Source: Octodonta nipae
Lineage: Eukaryota > Arthropoda > Insecta > Coleoptera > Chrysomelidae
Direction: 5' to 3'
Assembly: GCA_034190945.1 (NCBI GenBank)
Contig: CM067223.1
Location: forward strand, 73,592,515-73,656,514
DNA length: 64,000 nucleotides
Shown: positions 1 to 11,264 of the stretch, in pieces
How positions within the stretch are numbered: the stretch's first letter is position 1
How the letters are laid out: every line of letters starts with the position of its first letter
Notes under the pieces: model-generated
Seen by the model: the letters and a program-made list of their open reading frames with translations, nothing else
The model's database searches: none
What the model was told of the DNA's origin: nothing
Made by a program: the position numbers and the translations under genes

Positions 1-689
1 ATTTATTAGATTTTAAAGATGAGTAGCATATCTTCCTAATGAACTGCTAAGTTGTTTATTGTTTCTATGAATAAATCCTACATATACATTGGTTAATTTT
101 ACTTTTTCAGAAAAAAAACAACCTTGTTATATCAAAATTAACTGTTGCCTTAAAACTAACGCATCACGTAATCCACATTTTGTGAATTAATTAGTAATTA
201 ATTGTACAGTCTTGCCAGAAACTATAAAGTAAAATTATTGTTTGTGTTGTCGTAGGGAACGGAAACTACAGCAGCAACCTTCTGCTTTACATGCGTAATG
301 TTAGGCATGTTTCCAGATATACAGGTAAGCATACTGATTAAAACTGTTGCTATGCTATGTTTGAATAACATTCTATCAGTTGCCATTTTTTTATTGTCGC
401 CTACTTTATGACAACAAATTAATTTCACCATGTATCTGACCATCCCCACGTGTTCAAAATTAAATTAAATAGAGCACATTAATTAAAATTTGAAGTTGCT
501 CAACAACAGATGTCTCGCTTTAAATTTATAATATCTGTGACAAAACTAACCTGTATGAAGATACGAGTGAATGTGTCATTACATTGTTTCAGATTAAAGG
601 AGATACAATAACCATAATAATTTGTCCACACTCTCTTAACCTGTTGTCAGTTCCCGTATTTTTTAATCGGAAAGTCACATACTGCCATA
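1..689. other. AT-rich non-coding stretch, probably P450 intron
   Basis: No convincing coding exon on either strand; short open frames lack protein-like composition. It lies upstream of a P450 exon that begins mid-protein, so it is most likely intron of that gene. Earlier P450 exons must lie outside the window. Confidence 0.4.
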
Positions 690-870
690 GAAATGTTCAG
701 TTCAGTTATCTACTGACACTTGGGGAGTAGGCAGATTGAGATTTAATTGTAAATTAGTCTTTTTCATTTCTCTGATAATGGCTTCCGAGCAAGAGCCAAA
801 ACGTTGTTGAGTATTTTATGAATTTTGACGCGGCTCTCATCCGGAACCTAGCCCAGTGCATAATTATAAC
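690..870 (+). repeat. Penelope-like element terminal fragment
   Basis: Positions 697-746 closely match 56350-56395, which follow the GIY-YIG domain of the Penelope element at 54-56 kb; both contain TTGGGGAGTAGGCAGATTGA. The following GCTTCCGAGCAAGAGCCAAA and AACGTTGT are of the type often found in Penelope untranslated regions. No coding part remains here, so this is a solitary end fragment, presumably in the P450 intron. Confidence 0.55.
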
Positions 871-1683
871 CGCGGAAGCCTATAGTTACTCAAATACTGA
901 AAATCACTTGACAGTAGCTAAAAAGGTGTATAATTACTATTTCGTTACTTAAAGTGTGAATTTCCATAATATTAACCGTTAATGCTATATAAACTGTCTT
1001 CACTAACTTTTTTATAATTTAATTTGACACTTTAGATAATTAAAAATGTTTGTTTTCCTTGGGTAAATTGTTTTTTGACATAATTTATGAATGATATTAT
1101 TTAGCTACAAACTTATTATTATTATTACTTCAATTTTTTACAAGGAACTTTGGTACGTTCCGATTTTGATTGTCGTTACACATTTTCTAAAAATTAAAAA
1201 TGTTTTAATTCTGAAAAATTATTAATCTTTTCATAATAAAATTAACCAATTATATGGATATGTCTACTGGGTATTGATTCCCAAGAAAGTCAGGTTTTTT
1301 TCAGTTAATACAAAATAAAGTATTCCGGAGAGTACTCTGGTACTTATACTGAGACAGGTTAGTTAGGTATACCTCATAATCCCTACTTCCTCTTCTCAGT
1401 TCTTTGAGTCAAATTCTTCCCACAAAAAACTTGTTCTTGTTCTTACAAGACTCTAAACCTCTCCAAGTCAGCCCTTTAGTTTTTTTAGTGCCTCAAGTTC
1501 AGTTCTTCGATCTCTATTCTTAAAGTACCCAAAAATTGCTGAAACATATGTTTCTCTTCTCAGTCCTTCGAGCCAGTTCTTCATTATTTCTGTCTTTCAT
1601 TTCATTTCTTTAAAGACCATGAAATGTAAATTGAATATAGTTAAATATGATAATGATATAGAAACAAAATTCTTGAATTTCAG
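871..1683. other. Intronic stretch without gene
   Basis: AT-rich, no supported coding sequence. It ends in a pyrimidine-poor but usable splice acceptor (AG at 1682-1683) that feeds the P450 exon. Confidence 0.4.
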
Positions 1684-1849
1684 CAAAAAGTTTACCATGA
1701 AGTTTTGAGTGTTATTGGAGCTGATGGTGACGTATCACCTGATCTCTTGAAGCAACTGGAATACACGGAAAGGGTACTGAAAGAAACTATGCGATTATTT
1801 CCTGTTGGACCACTTGTTGGAAGGCAACCTACAGCTGACATCACTGTAG
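1684..1849 (+). CDS. Cytochrome P450 (CYP4 clan), K-helix exon
   Basis: Third-from-last exon of a microsomal P450, a heme-thiolate monooxygenase anchored in the endoplasmic reticulum. The exon starts after AG at 1682-1683 and ends at a GTATGT donor. It encodes about 55 residues, including the K-helix ExxR motif (KETMRLFP), whose Glu and Arg support the heme pocket, and the following PVGPLVGRQ segment typical of CYP4-clan enzymes. The last codon is split (phase 1) and joins perfectly to the exon at 5517 (...DITVG/DVTIPKG). Insect CYP4-clan enzymes act on fatty acids, hormones or xenobiotics; the substrate cannot be told from this piece. The next intron is 3.67 kb because a retrotransposon sits in it. 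Upstream exons are outside the window. Confidence 0.88.
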
Positions 1850-1900
1850 GTATGTAATACACTAATAACATGTCGACAAACCCACTAAATTGCTACTCAA

Positions 1901-3720
1901 ATGCTAGTTGAAATACATTTACTTATTAAAGCTAATGTAATTTTGAATATAAATTTTATAGATGGTGCCCAATATAAATACTTAGTAAGAAAACATATTA
2001 TTAACATTGATTCAGTTCCACATGAGTGGCTCATTCAGATGCTGAAACCCTATAAAGTAAATAATCGTATTATTAACTTTTTAGAATATGTCATGACTAC
2101 CTGGCAAACCATCATCTTTCTGAATGAAGCCTACTGTTCGGTACAAACCGACTCTGTCCCAATCAGAAGGGGTATATTCCAAGGAGACTCTCTTAGCCCG
2201 CTGTAGTTCTGCCTTGCCATGAACCCACTCTCACACAAACTGAACTCGACTAACTTTGGGTTCAGTCTCAAGCACAACAACGTACATGAAGATAAACCAT
2301 TTGTTATACATGGACGACTTAAAGTTGATGGCAGCTACGAAACAACAGCTGCATGATATGCTTAAAATAGTAGAAGGGTTCTCTAGTGACATCCATATGC
2401 AATTTGGCCTAGACAAATGCCGAATTATTAACATAGTTAAACGCAAAATACAGCAGGGGCCGTACGAAATGGGATGTGGCACCTCAATTGAATCCATGGA
2501 GGAAGGCCATACTTACAAATACCTTGGATTAAAGCAGGCTCAACGAATTGATCAAACCGCTATGAAAAAGGACCTAACAACAGAGTTTTATAGAAGGGTA
2601 AGACGACTGTTAAAAACGAAACTAAACAGTAAAAATCTGTTTTAGGCTATTAACACCTACGCGTGTTCAGTGCTTAGTTACTCTTTTGGGATAGTTAACT
2701 GATGCAAGACTGACATTGGACAATTACAACGGAAAGTTCGAGCACTACTAACAAAAGCTCAAAATCACCATCCAAAGAGCTGTGTCTAACGTACAACATT
2801 GGTCCGGTGTGAAGGAGGATTGGCAGATATAGGAAAGTTACGTGATCAACAAATTTATAATTTGCGTAATCATTTCCAGAAACTCGCAGCATTTTCTGAT
2901 CTACACAGAGTCATATGTTAGGTTGATGACTCAACACCTCTGCGACAGACAGAACAACAAGTTCAAGTATACCACCAGACAACTGATCAGAAACTGCTCA
3001 AATGGAAAGAGAAGCCCCTTCATGGAAGACATATAAATGACGTCAACCAAGATTATGTCGACAGTTCAGCGACGAACTACTGGTTGATCTCTGGTCATAT
3101 GTTTCCTGAAACGGAAGGTTTTATATTGGCAATCCAAGATCAAGTAAGGCAAAAATACTGCATCAGGAACTAGCGCTGAAATTTGAGCTATCACAGTCGT
3201 TAAGAACACCCTACTATATATACAAACCAGATTCTATTCTAGAAAATAACCACTACAAACTGTACTGGGACTGGACGATATTGACCAATCGGACTGTTGC
3301 TCACAATAGACCAGATATAGTTTTGGTAGATAAAGTCTCTAGAAAAACAACCTTAATTGACATAGCAATTCATAACAACAATAATATAAATATTAAGCAG
3401 GCTGAAAAAATAGCCAAATATAGGGATTTAGGATTTCCAATACAGAGACAATGGGACATGAACAACACTCGAATGGTACCAATTATTATGTCAACAACTG
3501 GAATAGTCCAAAAACATCTATTAAACAATTTGAAATACCTCGGTCTGGACGAACATCTATACCCACTGATGCAAAAAGCCGTCCTGTTAGGAACAGCCCG
3601 GACGGTCCGAAAATTCATGGGAAACTGCAGCCACGACGCCAATCACGGGCTTGATAACCTGGCAAGGGCTCCCACAGAGCTAAACCCTTTTGATATGTAG
3701 TATATCTGGGGTTTAGTGAA
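1901..3720 (+). mobile_element. Degenerate RLE-type non-LTR retrotransposon in P450 intron
   Basis: Reverse transcriptase pieces in several frames. Frame 1 ends RGIFQGDSLSPL followed by a TAG where related elements have a sense codon, then continues FCLAMNPLSHKLN. Another frame, from about 2285, carries INHLLYMDDLKL with the catalytic YMDD, then MQFGLDKC and HTYKYLGL. A third piece (3281-3700) contains RPDIVLVD followed by IDIAI, fitting the PD...D core of the restriction-like endonuclease found at the C-terminus of R2/R4/Dong-type elements. At least two stops and two frameshifts show it is dead. The 5' part of the RT and any N-terminal zinc fingers are missing. Same strand as the P450 gene. 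Exact ends and target duplication were not found. Confidence 0.75.
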
Positions 3721-5516
3721 TTTTCCCCTAAAGGTACGCTATGCATGCCTTAGAGGGAGTGTGCTGCCATACATTGTATGGTCAAGTCGGAACATTGAAA
3801 ATTGTAAGGAATAGTAGCAGATCAGATGTAAAATTACTGTTAATTATTTATGAAACGAAATAAAACATGCTGGGCCTTACAATTCTTGCAAAATCATTGC
3901 GCGTTCTTCTCTTAGACCATTCATTGGTATCGAATGATTTATGTAATAAATTAGAGAGTCACATTGCTCATAAAATATATCAAATTATTTATTTCAACAT
4001 GAATTTAAAAGTTCCTGTTTAAGAGGGACAATTTGTAAACTAACTGAGTGAATCTATTTTTACTACATTTCACAAATTAAGTTGCCAGTTTTGGCAACCT
4101 AACCTAATGTAGTACCAATAAAAAATCAACTACGATTCTTATTAAATGAACGGGTATTAAAGGCAAAATTAATGTATATTTTGAACAGTCAATGAAACAG
4201 AAAATTTGGCAAAATTGGATTAAATTCGCTTTCGTGCAGCGTAGACTGTTATAAAGGAATTATTGCGGAAATTTCTGGTACCATATTTCAATAAAATAAT
4301 GTCATATTTATTTGTTTAAAATGTAATATTTTGACGTTGTTGGCTTAATAAGGCAGTTTTACTTCAATATTAAATTGAACACCTTTCTGTGGGTGTTTTA
4401 TCAATTGTGAAGTTTCATTGACTGTAGTGAAACATTTTGTACTTATTTAATGAAATATAAAGAGTTTTTCACAAGGTTTTTTGTGTGCAATGTTAATTTT
4501 CGAATTGGTTTGTGAACTTTTGGCAGAATATACAATTTCAGGATCATTGGTTCAAGAACATCTAGTATACGTATAAGTTTTGAGGACGTTGTTTACTTCT
4601 GTTGTCATTTTTTATAATTTATTTCGAGTTATATTATTAATTCTATCAAAATAACAGATTCGTTGCCTGCATCGGTTTTTATGTAAAACACGTCATTGTT
4701 CCTCAATTGTTAAATAACATTAGTTTGCATTTTGTCTTTCTCTTTTGTTTATTATTCAATAACATTTTTTTGTAATTTAATTTTGAACTTGTTAAGGATC
4801 AATCCTTTCGAAGTGTTTGGTAAGTGATGAATTTAACTTTCAACGCTAGCCACAATATCTTTGAGAACTTTACCATTTTCAGGAATGACAATTTTTTCAC
4901 AAATATTTAACATTTTATTTCTTCGTTATTAAAAAATTGAGACAAATGGTTTTTCACCATAAATGAGTTGTTTTTATGTTCTGCATTTAACATGTAAAAT
5001 ATGTCTCTGAAACTCCATCTATTAAGCAATTATCTGTTATTATTTATTTTATATGAAAGTTTTCTACAGAATAATAGCTATTCATTTCTAATATATTATG
5101 TTTAGTATTCAAATTTTTTATTTATAAATCTAACCACTTTAAAATAACACTATTTTTAATGATGCCTTGATGCCCGGGAATTATTAAATACTTTTACAAG
5201 ATTTTAGAAACCAAATATCCGCATCAATTAATTTAATTTTAGTTGTTTTCTGAATGATATTTGTGGTATATTTTTCAATGTTTAAGTACTTTTTGGGAAA
5301 TAACACCACAGTTATGCATCCAATATAAATAACAAATTGATTTCAAATGATTTAATAGTTAACAAAACCAATATTATAATTTTTGTTTGAAATTACTATT
5401 ATAAATTACACCACAAACGGTTACGCAAAAGTTAACTTAAATTAGATGTTTTCACACCTATTTTCAAAATAAAACTATTGTACTCTTATGTAAATAAAAA
5501 ACTATATTCCTTATAG
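3721..5516. other. Remainder of P450 intron
   Basis: About 1.8 kb of AT-rich sequence with no supported exon. A short self-complementary stretch (GTTGCCAGTTTTGGCAACCT, about 4081-4100) is the only local structure noticed. It ends at the acceptor AG at 5515-5516. Confidence 0.4.
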
Positions 5517-5696
5517 GAGACGTCACAATTCCTAAGGGTGCTATGGTCTTAGTTGCTATTGCAAATATTCACAGAAATCCCCAATTCTGGCCAGATCCCC
5601 TGAAATTTGATCCTGACAGATTTTTGCCAGATGAAATCGCAAAAAGGCCATCGTGTACTTACATGCCGTTCTCGTATGGTCCTAGAAATTGCATAG
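5517..5696 (+). CDS. Cytochrome P450 (CYP4 clan), PERF and heme-binding exon
   Basis: Penultimate exon of the same P450. It encodes the aromatic/PERF region (DPDRFLP) and the heme-binding loop FSYGPRNCIG, matching FxxGxRxCxG with the Cys as the axial heme thiolate. WPDPLKFDPDRF and the Arg-Asn-Cys-Ile-Gly run are typical of the CYP4 clan. The acceptor is TTATAG at 5511-5516 and the donor is GTAAGT directly after 5696. Both flanking introns are phase 1, so exons 1684-1849, 5517-5696 and 5809-5975 read through without a break. No disabling change is seen, so the catalytic end of the gene appears intact despite the transposon in the preceding intron. Confidence 0.92.
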
Positions 5697-5808
5697 GTAA
5701 GTCCACTTTAAAAAAGTATTGCCATCATATTCATAATGTTCAAAATAGTTATCACTTTTTCCCCATTATATTATAGAACTATGGTGTTGATCAGAATTAT
5801 ATTTTTAG

Positions 5809-5975
5809 GAGCGCGTTACGCAATGATGCATTTAAAAACAATGTTGTCCACAGTAATACAAAAGTTTGTGTTGCACACTAGTTACAAATCAACCGAAGAA
5901 ATGAAGATTGAAATGAGCCTTTCCCTTAAGATTAAAGATGGTTTGAAAGTATGGATGGAATCAAGACATAGTTAA
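5809..5975 (+). CDS. Cytochrome P450 (CYP4 clan), terminal exon
   Basis: Last exon, beginning after TTTTTAG (AG at 5807-5808). It continues the L-helix after the heme cysteine (NCIG/ARYAMMHLKTML), then the C-terminal beta region KIEMSLSLKIKDGLKVWMES, and stops with TAA at 5973-5975. The C-terminal length and the LKIKDGL turn suit CYP4-clan proteins. The intron before it is only 112 bp. A CYP subfamily name cannot be assigned without a database comparison. Confidence 0.9.
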
Positions 5976-6040
5976 AACATTAAATATTTGTGTTTTTTAC
6001 GATGTGCGGTTTGATATGTTTCATTTACTCTTCAGGTGTT

Positions 6041-6046
6041 AATAAA
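6041..6046 (+). promoter_or_regulatory. Probable polyadenylation signal of the P450 gene
   Basis: Canonical AATAAA 65 bp after the P450 stop codon, in AT-rich 3' sequence. Position and motif suit cleavage shortly downstream; no transcript evidence is available. Confidence 0.5.
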
Positions 6047-6319
6047 GCTCTCTTCCTTAGCCTACTAAAATTTATTTGATGATGCAAATATCGAGTGTTG
6101 AGCTGAGTCAGTTTTTGTAACAAAAAAATGGCAGTATTACTTGTGGGATGATTTTGAGATAATTCTTGAGGAATTCTATATACGGTATATTGTATTGGAA
6201 AATTCTGTATGCGATATGATATTAAAATCATCACATCGAATTTGTAGAAATTGATAAAATGTGCTTAGTCAATTTTTAAGGCACACTATGTGTGTTTATA
6301 AAAATATTGTATTAAAACT

Positions 6320-6748
6320 GCCAGTTCTCTGTTTAGCAAAACCAAAGACAGGATTAGCAAAGATAGCATGTCTAATGTAGTCTATGAAATAGATTGTAAA
6401 GATTGTACAGGGATATATATTGGTCAGACGTCAAGGAACCTCAAAGGAAGAATTACTTCCCATAGAAGTGATATTAGGTTAGGAAAGAACAGTTGTGCAA
6501 TTGCTTCACATGGTTATGATAGTAATCACATAGCTGATTTTGAGAATGCACGCGTACTTATCAACGAACGTAATGCTGTCAAATGCTGTTTCCTTGAGAT
6601 GGTCTATATACACATCAACCCCAATAGTATCAACAAAAAGACAGATCTGCAGAACCTCAACATCATTTACAGTTATCTATCAGAAATTGATAACAATAAC
6701 TCCTATAAACCTAACCAAACGATTTGTTCTGTTGATACTATTGATTAA
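6320..6748 (+). mobile_element. Penelope-like element, GIY-YIG endonuclease fragment
   Basis: Open frame running from before the ATG at 6368 (upstream in-frame residues LFSKTKDRISKDS) to TAA at 6746-6748. It encodes a GIY-YIG endonuclease: VVYEIDCKDCTGIYIGQTSR, then LKGRITSHRSDIR and later a conserved glutamate (FLEMVYI). This is the C-terminal domain of Penelope-like retroelements, which nicks the target for insertion. The reverse transcriptase that should precede it is absent, so this is a 5'-truncated copy. It lies 345 bp beyond the P450 stop and is probably not transcribed with it. Confidence 0.75.
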
Positions 6749-6969
6749 AAATTGATATTTACACACTTCTCCTTCATTTTCTTTTTAAGAAATTGTATCA
6801 ATTATACTTCTATTTATTTTAATGTTAGTTAACAAGATTAGGAAAAGATAAAAAAAATTAATTCAAATCTTAATTTCAAATATTCATACATTTCTAAATC
6901 ATTTCTGTCTATCACAGTATCAATAGCTTGGTCCGTAAAATTAATTCATTTTTTGATTCAAATCTTGAC
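6749..6969. other. Penelope 3' flank, no gene
   Basis: AT-rich sequence following the GIY-YIG stop; probably element 3' UTR and flanking DNA. Confidence 0.3.
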
Positions 6970-7140
6970 AGACAATTCTTTTAAACGTTGTTTGTGGCAT
7001 ATTCTTGATTACTTTTATGTTCTTTTGGGAATAACACCACATAGAAATAAAACTCGATATTGCAGGAATACCAAACGTTTCAAAGTCTATTCTGACTTCG
7101 TTGTCAATGGCTTTATATTATTGAGAGAATCAAAATGAAA
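6970..7140 (-). repeat. Interspersed repeat shared with 26.3-26.6 kb
   Basis: The reverse complement of this stretch matches 26318-26425 and 26500-26612: all share ATTCCTGCAATAT, TTTTATTTCTATTGTGGTG and AACATAAAAGTA. A further partial copy may lie near 7425-7470. It looks like a small transposable-element remnant of unknown class. Confidence 0.5.
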
Positions 7141-7747
7141 TTTGATTTTGAAATTTAAAATTGACATTCTTATATTTTATTGATGTAGATAGCAAATGAA
7201 AATTTGATTTATGACATTTAAATTTGACATTAGAAAATTTGTTGTTTTTAGATATACAGGTAGCACAAAAATTTCTAAAGATCATAAGTTAAAAAACATC
7301 AAATTAGAAGAATTTGAAAGAGTTGTCTTTAGAATTTATAAGTGGCGTTCTAGGTACTTTGTATAGATAGCGATTCGCCAAAATGCGACAAAGAATTCTA
7401 TTGTTTCAGTGTCCCATTAACGTCATAAATTGTGTGTTATCACATCCCCAAAAAAAAACATAAAAGTAGACATTCTTGTCACTTCAAAATATGAAAATAT
7501 TCCTATATTAACATTATTACCTTTAATTTTTTAAGTGATGTACCATCTTTTATATTATAACCTGGCTTATTGTAAGTAACTCTCTTATAATAATATACAT
7601 TGTATAATTTAGTTATTTTTAGTATGACGAAGGATAAAAGTATATCTCGAAAGCTTTCATAATAAAAAGAGTTTCCTAAAACCATTATTTTTACCAGGCT
7701 TTCCCATTACTGTTTTGACTATTCAGCCGTTACAAAAACATTTTGTT

Positions 7748-7799
<52 letters not shown>
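7748..7799. repeat. TA/TATACA microsatellite
   Basis: About 50 bp of alternating TA broken by two TACATA interruptions. A simple-sequence repeat likely to be length-variable. Confidence 0.9.
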
Positions 7800-8474
7800 G
7801 GATCAATTTTCCTCCAGTGATCCTTTAGTTCCCCAAAGTACCTATACGCCTAATTTTTAGTATTGCGATAAGTAATTTCGCCGCTGAAGTTCACTTCAAA
7901 AGCTAATCGCAAATTGGAAGAGTATTCATATGTTTCGAAGGCATCCCTGTTCATTTAAGTGAATTGAACACTGCAGAGTTTTGGAGACTAAGTTTACAAA
8001 ATCAAGCTCCACAATTCAGGTAGCAATCAAGTAGAAATTTGTAGCAGTAATCCTCCTACCTAATTTAATACATTTCCTCCACTGCTTGTTCAAACTGATG
8101 CCCAGGGTGTGGATATACAGAAGAGTATCCGGTGAGTACGTTCTCGTACAAATTTTATATAAATATAAGCTTAAACCCATAAAACCTATCTTATTCCAAG
8201 CTCTTCAAGTTAAGATTCTCGTTTTTAATTTTAAACCAACTTTGGAGACCCCCACTCCTGCCTGGAACCTGCTGATTCAACAATCATTCCTAGCTTACCA
8301 TCGAGTGTTTGATAAACTTTAAAGAAAAACATAGCCAGGGCCAGTGGAATTGTTTCAACTGCCTTGATCATTGAGGTGGTACTGTGAAGGAAAAAAAATA
8401 TCCGAAACTTTCATATTACCGCATGCGCTTGCGCGCTACAATTCTTAAAGAGATCTGTGCGTTCATAATCAGCC
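7800..8474. other. Non-coding stretch
   Basis: No convincing exon, RNA gene or repeat terminus recognised. Open frames such as 8086-8322 have no recognisable domain. Confidence 0.35.
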
Positions 8475-8613
8475 TTATGATGTATCTCTCTTATGTTAAA
8501 CAACATGCATCTTACCTCCGTTTCCTGTCAGAGAAATATGTAGTTATCGATGAACATAACAGGAAATAGCCGTAACATGGATGTTGTTTAACATAAGAAA
8601 GATATATCATTAG
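8475..8613. repeat. Foldback (hairpin) element
   Basis: Two imperfect complementary arms of about 54 nt (8475-8528 and 8559-8613) around a 30-nt loop. Paired pieces include TTATGTTAAACAACAT with its complement and TTTCCTGT with ACAGGAAA. The whole would fold as one long stem, typical of a short foldback MITE or hairpin transcript source. No protein is encoded. Confidence 0.65.
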
Positions 8614-10046
8614 GGGAATTCCCAATTAGTAATCCAAAATAGACTATTGCTGTGCAAAATAAAACGAAAAGCGTTTACGGTCTATGGTATATATTTATGA
8701 AGAACACTAAATTCTGATATAATTAACCTAAAGAGGGAAATTTACATTATACAAAAACAATTATAGTAAGCTGCAGTCACGACCACAAAAGGAATTTGAT
8801 GATTAACTCTATCACAGTTGAATAAAGCAACTTGTCACTGAAATTGTTCGAGAACTGTAACAAATGTATTTAGTAACACGTTATTCTAATTAATAGGCAC
8901 ATGGTAACAATATTTTGATGCATATATATCGTTAGAAAAATCTTCCCCTCTAAAAAAATCTGCCACTATATGGGGCTTGACACCTGGTTCCATTATATTC
9001 TACAAATTTATGCATACGAAAAATGCTTTATCAATTGATTATCGCCAGCAAATCAGAAAGAATTTTAACAAAAATATTTTTTTTAACTTGCAAATCGGCA
9101 TTGATAAACCCAGCTTCCGGTTCTTTCCCACAGAAGTTATTTCCTACGTTTTCAAACTGATAACCTATTCGAGCTGTTAATCTAAGAAACATTCTTCTAG
9201 GGCCGCGGTTAAGCGATTGGGGCTCCATAATCGTTATTACTTCAATATTCTAATGCATACATGAACAATACTAATCTGTGTCTTTCTCACACCAACCGTT
9301 TCGTGGCGCTACATCTCGATAAAGTTGCACCCGACCATTACTCGATGTTGTTGCTTTGTGTATTGCTATAAATTTGTGTATTGTGTCGTATATGACAGCT
9401 GCATACAAAAAAAGATAATAATATAACCTTAAAAATGTACAGTTATACTTTATCTTACGTATTTTAATTGATTTATTTTTAGGAATAATTTCAAAATGGT
9501 TCAGATTTACATACAACTATTTCTAGGGCTAGCAAAACTATATCCTTTACTATTAAAAGAAGGCGGAAAATGAAAATACATTAATTGTTTTAGATGTTAA
9601 CTAGTAATCAAACATTTATGTGAATTTGCAAATAAGATGTAAAAAGATAGTTCCCCCTTTTATTACCTTTTGTGTTTGAATTTATTATACTGTTTCAGGT
9701 CAAAGTTGTGCATATTTTGAAATACTAATTCATAATTCAGAAAATTTACTAAAATATTAATTACAACCAAATTGGTGGGTAATTCTCATGTAGCAAATTT
9801 TTCAAAATATGTTTAATTTAAATTTCATTTTCAGATAGCCAAAATATATTAAAGGATTTGACAAAATGAGAAAATTTGGTAAATGGGAAATTGAGGAAGG
9901 ACCTCTTTAAATTAGATTTAACTCAATCTATGCCAGCAAAGATCTAGAATTAAAAAATTTACTATAAACACTTAAGAGTTATATTATGATTATTTAGTTT
10001 ATTTTGCCTGTACACAGGTATTTCTGAGCTCATTTTTTTACAACAG
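8614..10046. other. Non-coding stretch
   Basis: About 1.4 kb without a supported gene. The last bases (10041-10046, CAACAG) form a plausible splice acceptor. Confidence 0.35.
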
Positions 10047-10323
10047 ATATGTATTTGATAGTGGACCGAAGTGCATTAAGGGAATTTTGAAAAATTACCT
10101 GGATAATCTAGAAGTTCTTCCTCACTTATATGATGAGAGAAAGATGTCTACAATACAGCCAACCAGTTTCAATTGTGGAGTCATTGTCAATCTCCAATTT
10201 TATGAAATGGACCTACAATATTTTGTTCCACTTATACTTAACTGTTGCAGGAAAACAACAGGAGAGAAATGCCCATGTATAGACAAAATAATCAAAGACC
10301 TCAAAAATGTATCAGTATCATAA
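10047..10323 (+). CDS. Possible small terminal exon, Cys-rich, unknown
   Basis: After a T-rich tract and acceptor CAACAG an open frame runs to a TAA, immediately followed by AATAAA. The frame (one base, then TAT GTA TTT GAT...) is phase 2, the same phase and first base (A) as the zinc-finger exons at 11265, 15284 and 31852. Its opening YVFDSGPKC loosely resembles the leader FITEDRPKS of the exon at 11265. It encodes about 92 residues with several cysteines near the C-terminus (NCCRKTTGEKCPC) but no C2H2 finger and no family I recognise. It could be an alternative terminal exon of the same gene, a decayed exon, or chance. Confidence 0.35.
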
Positions 10324-11264
10324 TAAAATTTGAGATTGTAACTTAAAAGGTTAGAACTACAAAAATAAAACATACATCAAATTGCAATAATTTGTTATAA
10401 ATTTTGTTCAGGTTTAGTAGCCCGTACTACCTTGCCGGTGTGAGTTACAACTTGGCCACACTGGGCACCATTATAGAGCATTCAATTCTGAAAAATATCA
10501 GCATTATCTTGTTAAATATGGGATCCATGAACCGATTAAGGAAAGGGAGTACATACGACTTCATTACTTCCTAAAGATAACGTTGCACTGCAAATACAAC
10601 TACAATATTAATTGATAAAAAAAAGTTTGCATGAAAAAACACAAAGTTTACCAAATTTTAGTACTTTACTCCTTACCATAGCAACTATGATTTACCAAAA
10701 CGATATTAAATTTAAACATCTCTTTTTGAGTTTTGCGATTTCTTTGTCAGTGAGTATAGTAATAATTATTTTAAATTAGGTCCATTACTAAGAATGAAGC
10801 AAAGAAGGAGAAACATAGACAGGGAGATAATGAGAGATGGGAAGTATATTATTTCGTAAGAAGCCTTGGCTTCCATCTTTCACTCAGGTCTACTCAACAT
10901 ATAGAAATTTATTTGATATTTTGTTAATTTTTGTAATAAATTTGTAAACTGTAACATTGATTCTCGCCTTTAAGAATTTTGGAGTTGTAACTGTCACCCG
11001 AAGGTGGTTCAATGTAACAAAATTTTTCCATTGCAAGATGTCAATTTGTTATGTAAAATTAACTACTTTCGGGATTTTAATAAGTATGTACAATATCTGA
11101 AATAATGAATTGATTTAACTTGGTTGTTCGACACTGTATATTTATAACTGCTCAGAAAATATTCTGTAAAAAATAGACATTTGACGGAATTTTGTATTTC
11201 ATTTAAAAACCACCCCATAGTATTATGTTCATAACAAGGACTAATCGATGTTTATTTCTTTCAG
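10324..11264. other. Non-coding stretch before zinc-finger exon 1
   Basis: AT-rich with no supported gene. It ends with the polypyrimidine-AG acceptor TTTATTTCTTTCAG at 11251-11264. Confidence 0.4.
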
